Assembly (NCBI RefSeq): GCF_041260155.1
Contig: NC_091941.1
Location: 22,138,247-22,202,246 of the forward strand
DNA length: 64,000 nt
Reading direction: 5' to 3'
Source of the DNA: Ptychodera flava
Taxonomy: Eukaryota; Hemichordata; Enteropneusta; Ptychoderidae
The position numbers and the translations under genes were made by a program. Below are positions 40,909-63,002 of this stretch, in pieces. Numbering within the stretch: position 1 is the stretch's first letter; the number at the start of each line of letters is the position of its first letter. Under the pieces are notes generated by a model. That model worked only from the letters and a program-made list of their open reading frames with translations, made no database searches and was not told where the DNA came from.

Positions 40909-43900
40909 TTATACTATATAGCTTGTTTCAAGTGAAATAATAAATTTCAAAAATAAAGTCAAGTTTTTGACTTAATAAGGTTTTATCATTAATGCCAAAA
41001 TTCAGGTTTTCTACCCAAAACATATACCCCTTCATCCTTCGAGTAAACTATTGCTACCACACTAAACTTTAGATTTTCTGCTTTTTGAAAATATATCGTA
41101 TAAGGGTGTTCCCTTGTCATCTTTGATGCGAAATACTCTGTTGAAAAAATGTGTTGGTTAGGTGCAACTCCACCCTAAGTCAGTGCTACCCCGTCTGTAG
41201 CGTTGTTTTTGTATGGTGAGTTTAAAAGCTGTAGATTGATTATATGTTTGACTCTCGTCCGCCACATGCATTGGTTAAGTCTCAGATTGGCAAATCATCA
41301 ATTTATGTTAGTGTTGTTAGATTATTTGATGCCACATCATGTGATTTGCTCTCTCGCAACATGAGCGAAATAAATGCCAGCTAGTTCCTCTTGGCGACGG
41401 TATGTTATCGTTTTTTTTCGTTTCCCTTCCTCTTTCTGTCGATGATGTGCTCGATCGCGATTTTTCACAAAACCCTTCCCTATACAACGTAGGAGTGCAC
41501 TCACCTGTAGTAGGGGTCGTGTATTTCGTCCGCCGATATGAGCGCTGTGTGCATTGTCCCAGGCATTGTACATCGATGTAGACGCCGACCTGAAAATTCA
41601 GACATTCACGTGTAAAAATTAAAAGTCGCCGTCTTTTGGGGCAATATTTTGATCACATGTTGTGGAGTTCGATAAGTCATATTGGACAGTGCCTTGAAAC
41701 AACTTTACAGAGGGTAAACAGATCACCCGTTCAATTTCGATAATTCAATAACGAAAGCGATGGCATGCTAAAAATCTGGTCTCTGCAAAAAACACATGGT
41801 TAGAAGGTAAAGGCTGGTTTCAAAAACTGAAAAGTTGAGTGAACACAGCGAGGTTTCACTTATCACATTGTGTAATCACTATAAGATCAATGGTATCAAG
41901 GTTGATTTTGAGAGGACGGTATTTCGTGACATAGAAAAGGCATCACAAATTTTGACTTTGTTCGTACACTTCTTTATATTTCCGCCAACTGTTCAGCAAA
42001 ACTGTTTCTATACACTGTTGAACGATAATTATCACATCGTTTTCTAAAACCTACTTTCTTTTTCAACCATCTGTAATCAACTGCTTTCATTTCTGATCGT
42101 TTGCAGTTCTGGTGAACCACCGTCCACCGTTTGTCTGTTGATGGCATGCGGTAAATTAAACTGCATAATATGATTTTCGACTTAGATTGCGCATGCCCAT
42201 TTCCTCCATACTTGAGAAGTCTAATTTATGTGTATCAATGACCTGTTTGCATACTTCAAGGGTTGCATGAATACATACATCACTTGGCTACGCTGCTTTT
42301 CAGTTATCACTGAATTTTCCTGCTTTCTTTACCTCGTTCCGTTTTGTCATTTTTGTGACATCTCTCATTGTTGCATAAGCCACATCTGGCGTCAGATTGA
42401 AATTAATGTATTTTGTCCTCATTTGAGTTTGAATCCTAATCCAGCCTTACTATCATAAGAAAAAATGTAATAATATTAATATCCTATACTACGCACTAGT
42501 TTAAACGGACATGTTGCATAATCGTGAAAGTATGCAGATACAAGTTGCTCAGAACGATACGATATTTGGCATGATTCGCGATCAATAAACAATGCATGGC
42601 CTTTACAGGCTTTACATGTATTATATTCGACGTCCTACATACTTTTCAGATTTTAGAGTTTCAATCCTACATTCTTCTTTAGTTTGTACATCACGTGACA
42701 TCGAATCCGACGGTCAAGGTTCAATCAGCATTTTCCATTCAACCAATTTTCTCCCCTGGGGTCGATAAAAGATGTTGATCTTGTTTGCGATAACATTTCA
42801 TCCCATCATGACGCGGCGTTATTCCCCCATTATGTCTGGGTTTGCCTTGCTCGCCAAATACTTAGGAATGGCCCTCATTATCGAACTGTTCGTTAATAAT
42901 TATCATTGATTGTCATCGATCTGTTCAACACAAAATCTCGCAAAACAGATGGCAAGTCACGACTGGGACGTAGTTAGAGGCAACGGTTTTGTTTGTTTGT
43001 GATTCTAGGCGAGCCAACTATAAATGAGTATTTTAGTTCACAAGTCCGAATCACCCTTCGGATGAAGAACCATCATGCTACTGTTCAACTATACCGCTCC
43101 TCTATTCTTCTCGATCTCGAAATGCCAGCCCCCGCTTGAAGCCACACCCAGTTGTGCACGCCTGGTGACTGACAATGTTGTCATCCGTTACGTGGCATCT
43201 TTCTTTTCTCTCTGTGTTTGTTGCCTTCCTTTGCAATGCATGCCCAAGGGCTCATTTAAACCTTGCTCGTTTGAATTTACCTTTGTCACTTGCTCGTGAG
43301 TCAGCCAGCAGAAAATTATAGGCTAACAATCTGACCGACATTGGTAAATTAGTAATAACCTCTGACCGAAAAAGCAGATAGTTTAATGAGAAACAGATTC
43401 AACATGGTGATAATTTTGCAGCCTAATTGCAATGCACCCCACACGGATGCTGCACCCAATGTGATAACAGGGCGGATTAGTGAAAATGACTATATCATCG
43501 ACTTCCTGTTCTAGCAATACATCACTATGCACTAGATAAGACCAGAGCTGTGTTCATTTGTACAAAAAATATACCAATATGAGAGACAGGCATACTTTTA
43601 TTATAGCAGGCGCTATTCTCATATGTAGTGGATGTACATATACATGTGTTTGTTTTATCGCCTATTATGAAGTGAATGACAACCATTAGGAGCTTAAGGT
43701 CGCCATCGCGATAACGCTATCTATATAATAAAATGATATAAGTGACCAGGTTGCATTCACTACAAATTGTTTAGGTATGAAATTACTCATTAATCGCATT
43801 AGTGAAAGAAAATCAGAACAATCATCTTGCAAACTGTCCATTTAAACATCTCCCTAGAACCACTTCAATGAAAGTTGCAATTTTAGTAACTGTATAAAGA

Positions 43901-45866
43901 CGAAGTTGCACTGTATCAACTTAAAATGTTTCGGGGTAGGCCTACCCGCATTAGCATTAAATCACTTGACCTGCACCAGTCCTCATAAAAATCATACATG
44001 GAAGAAAGGTGTGCAAAACAGAGAAACTCCCCATAGTGCAACCCCCTGGGCGGAATTTCTTCATGCATTTCTCATTGGAAGAAATGGAATAATTAAAAAT
44101 GATTCGTGAATTGTTAGACAATGTTTCCCAACATATTTGTCCGGACCTTCCCATCACTAACAGTCTCAATCATCACCGAACAGCGTTTTGCATTTCGTCC
44201 CCTGATTGTCAACCAGCTTTAGGAAAGCGCTGACATATCATTTTTATTGAAATGTGTAAAATAACATTTTTATTTTTATTGTTATTGTTCCGTGTGAAAA
44301 TATATCAGTTTTTAATTGGTGGATAAGTGACTGCTTGGACATTCATTGTTCAGCTGTGTTTCAAACTGATCATACTCGCTTGGTCAATGAATTCTTAGCA
44401 CTTACAAAATCAGCGGAAATGGTGCCATGTGGGACGTTCTCTGTACAGACGCATTATTGCGCAATAACAGCGTAAACTCCGGATGAGTGAAGTGCATCTT
44501 CCCTACATTTACATAAGAACTATAGACATCAAGTTCGATTCTCAATATTGTTTCGTCATCTGAATATATATATATATATTTTATTTTTCTCCTTTTCGTT
44601 CACAATATCTCTATCCATTGCATTAATGCCTAATAGTAAGTGGTGGTACTACCAGGTGTCCGGAATGGGTAAGCATACCCTGCTGGCATGCCTACATTGG
44701 CACAACTGATATAGCCCTTTCGTACGGAATATTGTCCACTTTGGATGGAAAAAAATACTTCAGCAACTTTTTTATTATCTTTATTTGAGTGTCCCACTAC
44801 CATAAAAAACGGTGGTTCGTATTTCGTCAAGATTTAGGCTACAGAGTGGACTAGTTCGAATTGAAATATACATGGTCTTTACCATAAATTGTCTATGTAA
44901 AGCACTTCATTGTAATTACTTTGTTTATTCTGTTCCATCTTCTTGGCTATGTACTCAGTGTTATAGGATATAAGGAGTTAAAATATTTCCAACTTATAAT
45001 GTAATTATGCAAATTTGTAAAAATAGACATTCTCCTCGTTCCATCTCACGTCTTTGAAAATTTAAAACTCTTTTTGTAAGGTTTCCAGATGGTATTTTTC
45101 AAACGTTCGACATTTTCTCTTGTCATCGAATTACAAAACGATGGAAAATGACAACCGTGACCCACAGTCGAGAGTTATCGTAGAAAAATCTAAACTATAC
45201 AGACATTTCATAGTGTCTGTCGGCAAAGACTATTCAAACAGCTAGCAAGCTTGTAACCCTCTTCATTTGAGTGGGATGGAGGGGAGCTTATCTATTTTGA
45301 CATGACTAACTATACTTATTGAGTTCATAGACTCCAAAACAGTTTTGTCTATCTCTCCTTGGTAACCGAGATATCCACTCCTCTATTCAAACATATATAC
45401 CCGGTACAACGTCCCGCGGTATCCGTTAATGATATCCGTTATTTTGTCCATTGTTCATGTCACGTCTCACGATGCAGACAAAGTGAAAACTAGGATTTGC
45501 TTTCTCGAAAGAGATAAGTACAGCAGAAACGAAGTAGCCATAAATATCCTCAGCTCTCCTGTTGTGGTGAATTCAGCGATTTCCTTTATGTACAGAAACA
45601 TCGATTGCAATTACAGAAAGAAAGAAAGAAAGGCAGAAAACGTGCTCACAACACTAACTGTACTAACCACTGTCATCTTTGACCTCGGCTTGCCAGCGAC
45701 CGTCAAGATCCACTCGCACATTGTCAGCCGCCGATTCGGAGTTCCATGGCTGTATGACCAACAGCGCGATGATGAATCCAAGCAGCAACAAAACGAACAC
45801 CGACCAACAGAGACAACAGACCAAAGTCTTGACGCTGCTGCAGATGCACTTCAGACATTTACACAT
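30716..45866 (-). CDS. MANBA: Beta-mannosidase (GH2), complete 17-exon gene with N-terminal membrane anchor
   Basis: Removes terminal beta-mannose in N-glycan breakdown. Exons: 45866-45668, 41589-41505, 40404-40340, 39995-39847, 39258-39047, 38926-38859, 38117-37897, 37589-37424, 36436-36132, 35537-35458, 34423-34227, 33831-33652, 33017-32920, 32676-32541, 32276-32065, 31741-31523, 30955-30716. Every junction is GT-AG with matching phase; total 943 codons against 879 in human. The family core is clear: [15 protein letters not shown] and [14 protein letters not shown], the acid/base Glu in WTGNSENE (about residue 508), the nucleophile Glu in [10 protein letters not shown] (about 606), [13 protein letters not shown], and the C-terminal [10 protein letters not shown]. 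Two oddities: the N-terminus ([13 protein letters not shown], then about 18 hydrophobic residues) looks like a signal anchor with seven cysteines rather than a cleaved lysosomal signal, and the family SWDWGP loop reads GSAWGP (224-229). Exon 1's donor is GTTAGT. Introns carry long (TC)n tracts and a TTAA palindrome. Confidence 0.95.
34678..34700. promoter_or_regulatory. Palindromic CRE followed by an AP-1 site, intronic
   Basis: TCGATGACGTCATCGA is a perfect 16-bp palindrome containing the full CRE TGACGTCA and is followed directly by TGACTCA (AP-1). It lies in a MANBA intron. Enhancer function is not shown by sequence alone. Confidence 0.3.
36524..36880. mobile_element. TTAA-flanked fold-back MITE
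   Basis: A 349-bp unit (36528-36876) that is almost wholly one inverted repeat: AGGGACATTATCGCTAT at the left matches the reverse complement of the right end, and the central arms (GGTCGACCATAGACAACTTC... and its complement) are near-identical around a short loop at about 36690-36710. Both ends abut TTAA, the piggyBac-type target duplication. Sits in the MANBA intron between 36436 and 37424. No coding capacity. Confidence 0.85.
37748..37828 (+). repeat. (TC)n microsatellite in a MANBA intron
   Basis: About 40 uninterrupted TC units between the exons ending 37589 and starting 37897; only 69 nt from the donor side of the 37897-38117 exon. Confidence 0.95.
40825..40906 (+). repeat. (TC)n microsatellite in a MANBA intron
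   Basis: About 41 uninterrupted TC units in the intron between coding exons 2 and 3, preceded by degenerate CTGTCTCTC repeats. Confidence 0.95.
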
Positions 45867-47439
45867 ATTTTCGAATCTGTAACTGCTGACAAGATATGAA
45901 AAAGTGTGAGGTAACAGTCTGAACAACCACTTTTTTGACGGTAGTCGCTACCATTAATTTAAAGTAGCCACGTTCAGTTCGGCCCAGCAATAGTTAAAGT
46001 TAACCAGATAGGGGACTTTTTGAGGAAGTCGAACACACAAATTACATTTCATAAGTTTGAAAGTTAAATTGGGCGACCTTCCAGCGGTCTCGTTTCAGTA
46101 TTTAATGCTGTATCTATTGCTCTAAATATGTATCTATCGAGCGAGTGATTACACAATCTATTATATACAAATATTAAACTATGCCTGCTGCAACACAATA
46201 CGATATAATGCAGTAAGTCCGGGTGTTTTTTCTTTCTTTTTTGCTCGGAATGATAATTCGATGCGGGTTTCAGTTCCTGAAAAATTAATTCTCGCAAATA
46301 ATCTATCGCAAATGCCCATCTTCCGAAATTTGTCGTCGCTCTCATGATTAAAATTACCTATGTATACGTGCTCGCTAAGTCATAACATTCCCTGCACTGT
46401 CACAAACACTCTACCTGTGTTTACAGAGAGATGCGGCTCATCTCACGTCGACAGATTCCCTAGACAGTCACAGACACACTGCCTATGTTGACAGGGAGAG
46501 CCGGCACGTATCATCAACATTACTCTGAGCATCCATGCATAATGATTACCAGCACAAAATTTAGAGCTATGTTGCTTTTCACCACTCACCTGAATTTTCA
46601 GAGTGAAAAAAATATCCTCCACTCGCGGTGGACAAGAAGGCGGCGATGGTAACGAAGTGCGCTCTGACACTTCCTCGATCGAATAGTCGCCGTTATGTTC
46701 GATGAAATACTACCAACAACAGCAAAGATAGCCCAGGAAAAATGAGTGTTGTCAATTCACACTGTTTCCCCCTGGAGGTCTGGTGAATGTTTGACGTAAT
46801 GATATCTATGGGGTCCACCAAGATGTAATAATTAAACCGTTGCAACCAAAGGATAAAGAATGCTCATCCTGAATGGCTCATTTAATATTTCAATCCTCCC
46901 TCGATTAATGATTATCAACGTCATTAACTCCAAAGTGAGTTTAGTCGCATATGCGTACTGTTCAGAATTGTGAAAAAAAAACACGAAACAGGACCCCATC
47001 CGCGGAACTTTAAGTTGGACTCAGGTTTCCGATGCTTTAGTGATACTGAAGCGATGCAAAATATTTACACAATTACTTTATGTTGGAGGGACCGTAGATG
47101 AACCAGCGTCCCTCCACCACGTGATGGAGGATTTTCGGATTTAGATAATGATTTAAATGCGAACACGATAACATGATATTTCGCGACAGTGAGTAGAGCA
47201 TTCTTATTTGGGTCGTTAGGCAAAACGTATGGCTCGGGTTTAGTAAGAAATAAAATTTATCGAGGGTCAGAATTTCTGACCGTGTAAAACAGGTTGATTT
47301 ATCACAAACTACTTCCGTTTTGCGTAAGAAGAGATAGAATTATAACTGCCATTTAAGAATATGTCTCTAATCCGTATCATAACAACATAAATAGAAGAAG
47401 GAACATGTTTAATGATACTTCGGATTTTCGGATTTAAAT

Positions 47440-47771
<332 letters not shown>

Positions 47772-50700
47772 GATATGTAATAGTCTAATGTTATCTGGGC
47801 AAATACAAAATTCGAACGGGGAAACGTGCGTAATTTTGATCCTGTCAGACCCAGTAAAAAAGAATATCGATAAATGATATCCTGTGCACCATGAGATGTG
47901 CTATTTATAGAATTCCATCAAGTCTATCTATCTAGTCTATCTGATTTGGCTTGGCCGTGATCGATATATAAAGGTATTGTGTTTATGCGTCTGTACTCTA
48001 TAATACATTTGAAAGATATCTGTGTACCACACATGACCGACAAATGACAGGCAAGCATAACCTCACATTCAACTTTTTTTTCGCGGGGGATTGAGGCAGG
48101 AGCTCTCACAGTGGAACTATATTTGAATGAATCGGTAAGAACCATCGACATGGTGATGGGCCCTCTTTTTCTCGAGGGTCCATGACTTGCCACGGTGTAC
48201 TGTCCATCTTCACAGTGCAATCCATCCAAGAATGTTTGCGAATATGGTCAATGGTCGTTTGTAAGATATTGTGGGTTGTACTGGGCCATGATGATCTCAT
48301 GTGCAACCATGACTATATGACTTTGCTAACGTTGATGATGATCTAACTTAGCAAGGTTGGTGTTGAAGCCAGCACGACACGCCCCATGGACAGACTTTCA
48401 GACTCTTGATGTTGCTATTCTCTGCTGTTCTGCTGTTTGTAATGAGTGGATTCATTTGTTGAAACGTGTGTACAGAAACTGAAGTTCTTTGCGCTTTCAA
48501 CGCCTTGTTTTGTGAAACTGGATAATTTTATGTTTTGTTTTTTTAACAAAAATATAGATGGCCATTTTGATTTCAGCATGAGGTAAATTGCGTCTACAGG
48601 GTCTGAAGGTTACCCATGATTTGTAGTCGTTTGGATTGTTTCTCATGCAGATACATGTTTGTATTTCTATTGGCCGAGGCAAATATCGGTAGATCCCAAG
48701 ACTTCGGACGATCCCTACCGTCAAATCGATGTGGCATGTAAATAATATGATATGACGTAATTTTGCGGAATGTCAGGATAGTTACGGCATCGAAGTGTAC
48801 AGATACTTTATCATATTGTGTATAAGGGATAGAGAGAGCGTTCTTTACATCCAATCTTTGAAACACATTTCTCTCGGTCTAATGCCTACAGTCAGCAACT
48901 GACCGGGACCAGTCTTTCTGGTGGCAGCGTTCATCGGGGCGAGTGTTACGGAATGTTATGAGGGTGTCACTGCCCTGGCATAATTTTATTTTATTTTTCA
49001 CTTTGGCCAATAACCATGCAAGGATGAAGAAAATGGAAAACAAAAAGGTTAATGTTTATGCTTTATCCAAATGGAAACTTGTAAAAGGCATTGTGCAAAT
49101 GTTAAATCTCTAAAATCGATCGACCATGTGTCATAATTCTCAAAAATCAATGTTTCACGCCCTCGATACGCTAGCGTACACCCCCGTTATGCCACTCGAT
49201 TTGGACCATAACAATACCGGCACCACGAAATGTCAGTCACGGAAACAACATGGCTGAACTCGTTTACGTATTTAAAAATCCACCCAGTAACTTATCCTTC
49301 TCATGGGGGAATTCTGCCTACTACCTCCATGTTCTTATTGTTGTCAAACCACCTGTTACATTCATCGAACTGATTAATATCGTATTAATTTATTCATAGC
49401 TTGGGTTTGAAACAATAGAATTGTAACATGCCACGAACGGGCAAGTGGTAATTTGTACTTTTTTATCCTTCCTTGTGTCTGTAGAAATCAGAGTATTGTA
49501 TGTCATCTTGTGTCCTTTATGACGAATTTATCGCGTCAAAGTATGCTAGTGCATTGAGAGCGTGAAATACTAATTTTTGAGCATTATGACACATGTATGA
49601 GATAGGAAGGACTGGTGTTACAGGTGTTGGCTGTTTCATGAACCCTTTACGTGACCTCACATCCGGGTATTTTAGAAACCATGAAAATCCCACATCCCTC
49701 GAGTACCTGCAAGAGAGAAACTCCGAATTGTAACCTTACTAAGCTGAGGTAAAGCTCAGTGACACATGCCCTCTGCCCTCAATTTCCTCAAAAACGAAAG
49801 ATCAGCAATCTTATATTTTGAAAAGAAAGGCATAACGGGTATTTGCAATAACATCGCTGCTGTGAGAAGGCAGGAATGACGTCACTCTTGCGTCATGATT
49901 ATTTGACACATTTCAAGGAGTGTTTTGAATATCCGTTATGTTTTAAATGAAAGGCGAGTTTGATGAAAATTCAAATCATTTTGGACAAAATACTAATTTT
50001 CCTGTGTATTAATCGCACACATTTTTATTTTTATACACAAACGATTAATATTTTTAAACAGTTGGCGCGCCGCAGGCGTTGCATGTAACGAAGCTGTCTG
50101 GGTGTAGTGATGAGTCATTCCGGTTACAAAAAATGCAAAACAAAGTTATAGGCATTTTTGTTAATATATAATTTCTCACCGGCAAAAAGGGGTGATTTTT
50201 CGTTGATATCTGAAAAACAGTAAATCTACGTAAAATACAAGTGTCGTGATATAATCCCCTTATCGATCGGCTTACTACGTGCATATATGCTGTTCACCAG
50301 CTCCATCCTCTCGTACGATGGAATTTGTATTTTCCAGTCTCTGTTGTCTTTTGAGAAAAAAAACCTCTATGAGTCATGGTCAAACATTGCAGGTCTAAGC
50401 AGCCCGCAAATCTCTTGACCTAAGTAACAGAGGAAACGGAAGATTTGGAATTGAGGAAGACTTACCCAAACCAACTGGTATTTAATATTTTCGCTCTTCA
50501 TTAACTTCATGGGTTGAGATATAGTCAGACATTAGTCTCAACGGACGGGGGAAATACCCCATTTGCAGTCCTGTTTCTATATTCAGTTCTGAAAACTTTC
50601 CTGTAGGGGCGCCATCGCCACTCGAATGTTATGGTTACGACAATCTACATGACTGTGAATGTGTCGAGCGAGCGAACGAACAAAATTAAAAGGCAACGTA

Positions 50701-53700
50701 TCTGGAAGAAAGCCATAAAGAAGAGAAAAAAACCCACAGTATCATATGAATGGGTTCAGGACGCATCCTTCTCCTTCAAGTCTTCCAAGGCTTGTAGATT
50801 TGTGTCGTACGGCATATACACCCAGGCAACTCCACATGAAGTTTCAATAATTTTAATTTCTTGCGACCCATGTCGGATATGCCTCATTACTCTGTTGAAA
50901 TACGATTACTAATTATGAGTTTATGACGAAACTGTAACGGAAATATGATAAATGACAGGAGAATTTTCCGCGGGTGACGACATTAACGATTCCTAAAATT
51001 TGCTGCTGGTCTGAAAAAATATTTAATATTTCTTACTTGACATGTAAAATATTTTACATATTTATCTTTTTCTTTAATTTGATGGTATTGGTTTGATACG
51101 GTTACCAGACGTTAAATTTACCTTGAAATCGGGCAGATTAAAGAAGAAAAAAATGTAATTTCTTTTCACAGGAAATACTGATGATTAAGGGTACCGTAAT
51201 TTATTAAATGTCTCTGTAGCTGTGCAGAGGAAACAAGTTTCAATTCTGTCACAGTGATGTGAATTTGTCAGTTTAGGGAAATAGGGAAACACAGCGTTTA
51301 AAATATTCATCGGTTGTATCTGCCTAGTAACACATTATGTAGAGACCGCATAACTGTTGCGTGAAGCAGTCGAGTCTTGCGATGTTACATCATTATGTGG
51401 AAATCATCATTTAAGAGTTTTCAGTTCTGCTTTCCGGTAGAATTTACTTCATGGATAGCTGAAAACCTCCCCTGTTTGAATTAAAAATCATACATAACTA
51501 ATGACACCTAGACTGACCGTTTCAAAATTTGACAAGTTTTTTGTTTCGGTTTGTCATAGTATGCGTACTTTTTCCCAAAATTCCCTCCTTTTTAGATCGA
51601 CTTTCATGAAATGTTTCTTTCAAAAAGTAGCATGGTGGCAATTTAAGCAGTTTCTCTGCGGATGTTTATTTCTTTTCTTTTTCTTTTTTTTGACCACCCT
51701 TTTCAAATGGACGACCCCTTGTTGAAATGCTCTAACCTGGCTGGGAGAACTAAACCTTGTTAATCCCGTTTGAGGGCGATGTCAAGATAGCATGTTCGCC
51801 GTACTTGCCTGCGACAGTTTGGCGTGTTTGTATAAATCAAACCAACAATTGCTGTGTAACCAATAGTTCCATGTAGATAAACCATCGGAGAGATAAATGC
51901 TGATCGATGTGTTTGGCTAACTACGTATGTCTTGTAAAGTCCTATCATATTTTCGATTGCGAATTCTCTTCAAAGTAAATTTCATCCCGATGTATTTGTA
52001 CAGGGAATTTGCGGTGTCACTCCGACGATATCAATGCGTGGTCTAATGGAGAATAATGAAGTTACGTCATCAAGACTCTTGAAGATTGAAAATGATTACT
52101 AATGTACAGGTAATGTATCAATCTCACTCATTGCCATAGACTTCAGAGGGAATAGTGCTAATGGTAAAAGGTTATCTGTAAAGTTTTTTAGTGATAGTTA
52201 ATATGTTACTGGTTTGTCGCTAGTCACAGAAGCTTCGGCCCTTCTTGTCGAAACATACTGCCCTCTACAGACAAAGCTTGTTATTGTGTAGTTGCTTTGT
52301 TTTTATCATCGTTGCCCCCACTGGTGCTTTCAGCACTTTGTACGTGGTCGGGAGATGAGGGCAATACGTTTACGTAGAGAGGACCACCTAGCGAGTTTTT
52401 AATTCAACAGGGAGTCATGAAAGTCTCCTTAGTTGTCCAAATCTAGGTCATGCATTTTTTACAGCAATGTTAAGGATCACCGAAGGCGTGTGATCACCGA
52501 ATGTGCCCCCGGTCAATGCAAAGGTCCAAACCCAATGCGAACACAGCATAACGATCAACTAGTCACCGAACCGTGCAAATGGCGATGAATTGGTGATAAC
52601 GATAAGCTGGGGAAAGGTAGCAGCTTAAAGTGCCGTAAGACTAATCTGTAGATGGAGGGCGCCATTAAAGTTTGCGAACTCTACCTTCAAACAAATACGT
52701 CATCAATCATCGGGTTACGGCTGCCTTACTGACGGGAATTTACAATTGAACCGGGGATAACCGTTGTGTCACCCGCGTCCAAAGAAATTAACCCCCATTA
52801 ACATCTGTGTGCGCTGAACAGTGTTGTCACAGAAATTCAGCTTGAGATTGATTTTGAGATTGATAAAAGAAAGAAAACGATGTTGATTTCAATTGATTCG
52901 GTGAATTTGGCCGAACCTTTATACTGTCCGAATTTCTTGATTTTTTGTATAGGTATAGGGGTTCACGGTGTTTTTATTATTCAAAAGTATGTGTATTAGA
53001 AATAGCTTGATCACTTTAAGAAGCCCTCTAGGACAGATTACATGCTTTTGGGCTAATGGTCACATCAATGTACATTCCAATCTGAATTACAGTAAATGAC
53101 CACTGTCATACCATACCGAAGTCTAGGAGACTCGTCAGTAAGACTAGCTGCACAGGGGGCAATAATACTTTTCTCCCGCCCCCCCCCCCCCCCAAAAAAA
53201 GTTCGCGAACTTGATGCATTCTCCTGTTTATCCGACAGGAGCCTAGATTCATAGGTATGAAACAACATCCGATAACGGCTAATGACAACAGCGACAACAA
53301 TTTCGTAAACTTTTAACAGAAAGTCTCACCGGCTCCGTCAAATGTCAAACAAACATAGCTCGGTGAGTACGCACGAAACTTTACAGAGTGGCCGGAGGTT
53401 ATCACAGAATACTTAAGTGACTAATTTACATTGATGTTTATCAAGATGTTCACGAATTCGCGTGCAGTTATTTATCCTCGTCCATAATGAGGCTCCAAGG
53501 GGCACGAGCATGCGCAGTCCATAGGAACGGTAAGGCCTTCCAGGTGAAAGTTCAAACAGTGAATATCCAGGTGGGAAACATACTTTGCTAAATTCGCCAG
53601 ATCCAGCGCAAAAAAAGCTGCCATGGAGGTTATCCAGGTTAACGCTTAAGTATATCACCTGATTATTCATTAGCATTTTAATTACATATAAACAGTGACA

Positions 53701-55187
53701 AACCACATTGAAACGCATATTAGTGTGTTTATTCAATGCATGTTAATTCCCCCTATAAAAATTGTCGATATCACAAAACAAAGATTTTACAAAAGAAGTA
53801 CAACTTCGAAAAAAAACGGCTCTTCTAATGCACAACCTACAAAGTTTAGTCTGTACAAAGTTCACTCTCACTAATAGACGGAAAAGTGGCTTCGGTCTTG
53901 GTGACAATAGAAATTACTAGCTCTTTTCCATCTCAGTTTGTCCAAATACATTTAAAAAGTGGAAAAAACACCCTGAGTTTATTGAAATCAATCAAACTGT
54001 TACGCTTTCCAAGATAGCAAACACCGTCATGGTGAATTAGCACAGCAAACAGTATCTGCTGTAATTATAAAAGCTAGTACCACATATCTACGAAAGAGGG
54101 CTTCGAGGATTGAATTTGCTGTGAGATCATGCCGATCATTGAGAGTTTTAAACTTGTATCATTTGTAACTTTGAATCTGTGAAAATGGAACACTGCTCAG
54201 TTTCTTCATTAAGATAATTCTGTGGTACGATTTTTGTTGATTATAATGGGCGATCAGCGAGGCATTTTTTGCAACGTTGTTGTCTAGAAAATGAGCTTAG
54301 AAAGTAACACAAAAATACAGTAACAATTTCGCCGTGACGGTGTCTCCTCCTTGATGCATTTACTTGCCTGTCGGAAATTAAAGCACCATGTATTTTTTCC
54401 TCAGTTATGGTGACAATATCTATGATCTTTTACAGGGAAAAGAAGAAAACCGTTTTGTAATAATGCATGCTGGGCGCAAAGGTGCCAGATGAGTTTGTCT
54501 TGGTTTTGTTTCCTCTACACGATTCACATCTCGGCTCCGACAGAATAATATCAATTGAGGCCATCATGTGCATGTGGATGTTGGATGGCAAAGTTTTGAA
54601 GAGGACCGACTACCTGCTATTAAATAACCTGTCGTTTAAAATGGTATCAAGGAATGTAACGAGGCGAAGTACAATAAATATAATCATTGCGCATGAGCAG
54701 AAAAACCAGTATTACCCTATTACTGAAGTTTAACTGCAAATTTTACACACCCATAAAAACAAAAATGGAAATCACAAAAATGACAAACTAACAGATTGCT
54801 TTGTCGAAAAAATCAAATCGAAAGACTGCCTGTCCTGTCTGGCCTGGAAGACAAACTGAAAGATGAATACCAGGCATTGTGAAATGAAAAAAGGAAAATA
54901 AAAAGAACGTCAAAGGCTGGAAGACTTTGTAATTTATAATCGGAATTTTTTTAGTTTGCTTATGATGGTAATGTAATTTGTATAAACATTGTACATAAAA
55001 ATTTGACACCAGGTTCCTTGCGGAGATTAATGGCTAAGAAATGATTGTATTTACAACACTCGAGTGATTTCCCCCTTAAAGTTACTTTCTTTCTCGCTGA
55101 CAATTACTATGAGATATTTACAAGTCCAAAACGTTCGTTCTATCGTTTTAGCGCTAGACACTGTCATTGAACATGCATACGAATCTA

Positions 55188-55193
55188 TTTATT
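55188..55193 (-). promoter_or_regulatory. Candidate poly(A) signal of the SLC16-like gene
   Basis: TTTATT on the + strand gives AATAAA on the coding strand about 200 nt after the stop codon, the first such hexamer in a plausible 3'UTR. Position and motif are the only evidence. Confidence 0.4.
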
Positions 55194-55393
55194 TTTGTAC
55201 ATGCTTTGAAGATGATAAACTAATCACGTCTTCCATGATACCACGTGACTACCTGCGGCTGCAGTGGTTGAGAGGGTCAACCATGAAGGTTTGGCTGGGT
55301 TTTTCCTTTAATTATTATTTACACTCTGAATTTCATCCGCAACTGTAAATCAACGCTGTAGATTTCTTCACTCCTGTTTACCGTTTTCTTGAA

Positions 55394-62763
<7,370 letters not shown>

Positions 62764-62790
62764 CCTGTCTTAAAAGCAGATGGAATGCAC

Positions 62791-62863
62791 CCTACCAAAA
62801 AAAGAAGGGAAAAAAGGGAAAATCATTACATCATCGATCTACAGATTTTTCATACTACTTACC
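62791..62863 (-). other. 5'UTR intron boundaries of the SLC16-like gene
   Basis: On the minus strand CTTGACTG|GTAAGT ends an upstream exon at 62863 and a T-rich tract plus GGTAG acceptor opens the next exon at 62791, 28 nt before the ATG. The short (~70-nt) intron is inferred from splice consensus; there are no transcript data. Confidence 0.45.
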
Positions 62864-63002
62864 AGTCAAGGTCGATTTCCTGAAAAGGCGCTCCGTGTGG
62901 AGTTTGAGAGACTGAAAGGAGATGTTCACTAACACGCACATAAAGAATAAAGTCAAAAAGAACCCCTGTATTACATTTAAAAAGAATGTAAACTTCGTTA
63001 AG

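Noticed and set aside
45429-45899. 156-codon open frame on the + strand
   Set aside because: Antisense to MANBA exon 1; low-complexity Gln/Thr-rich end and no recognisable domain.
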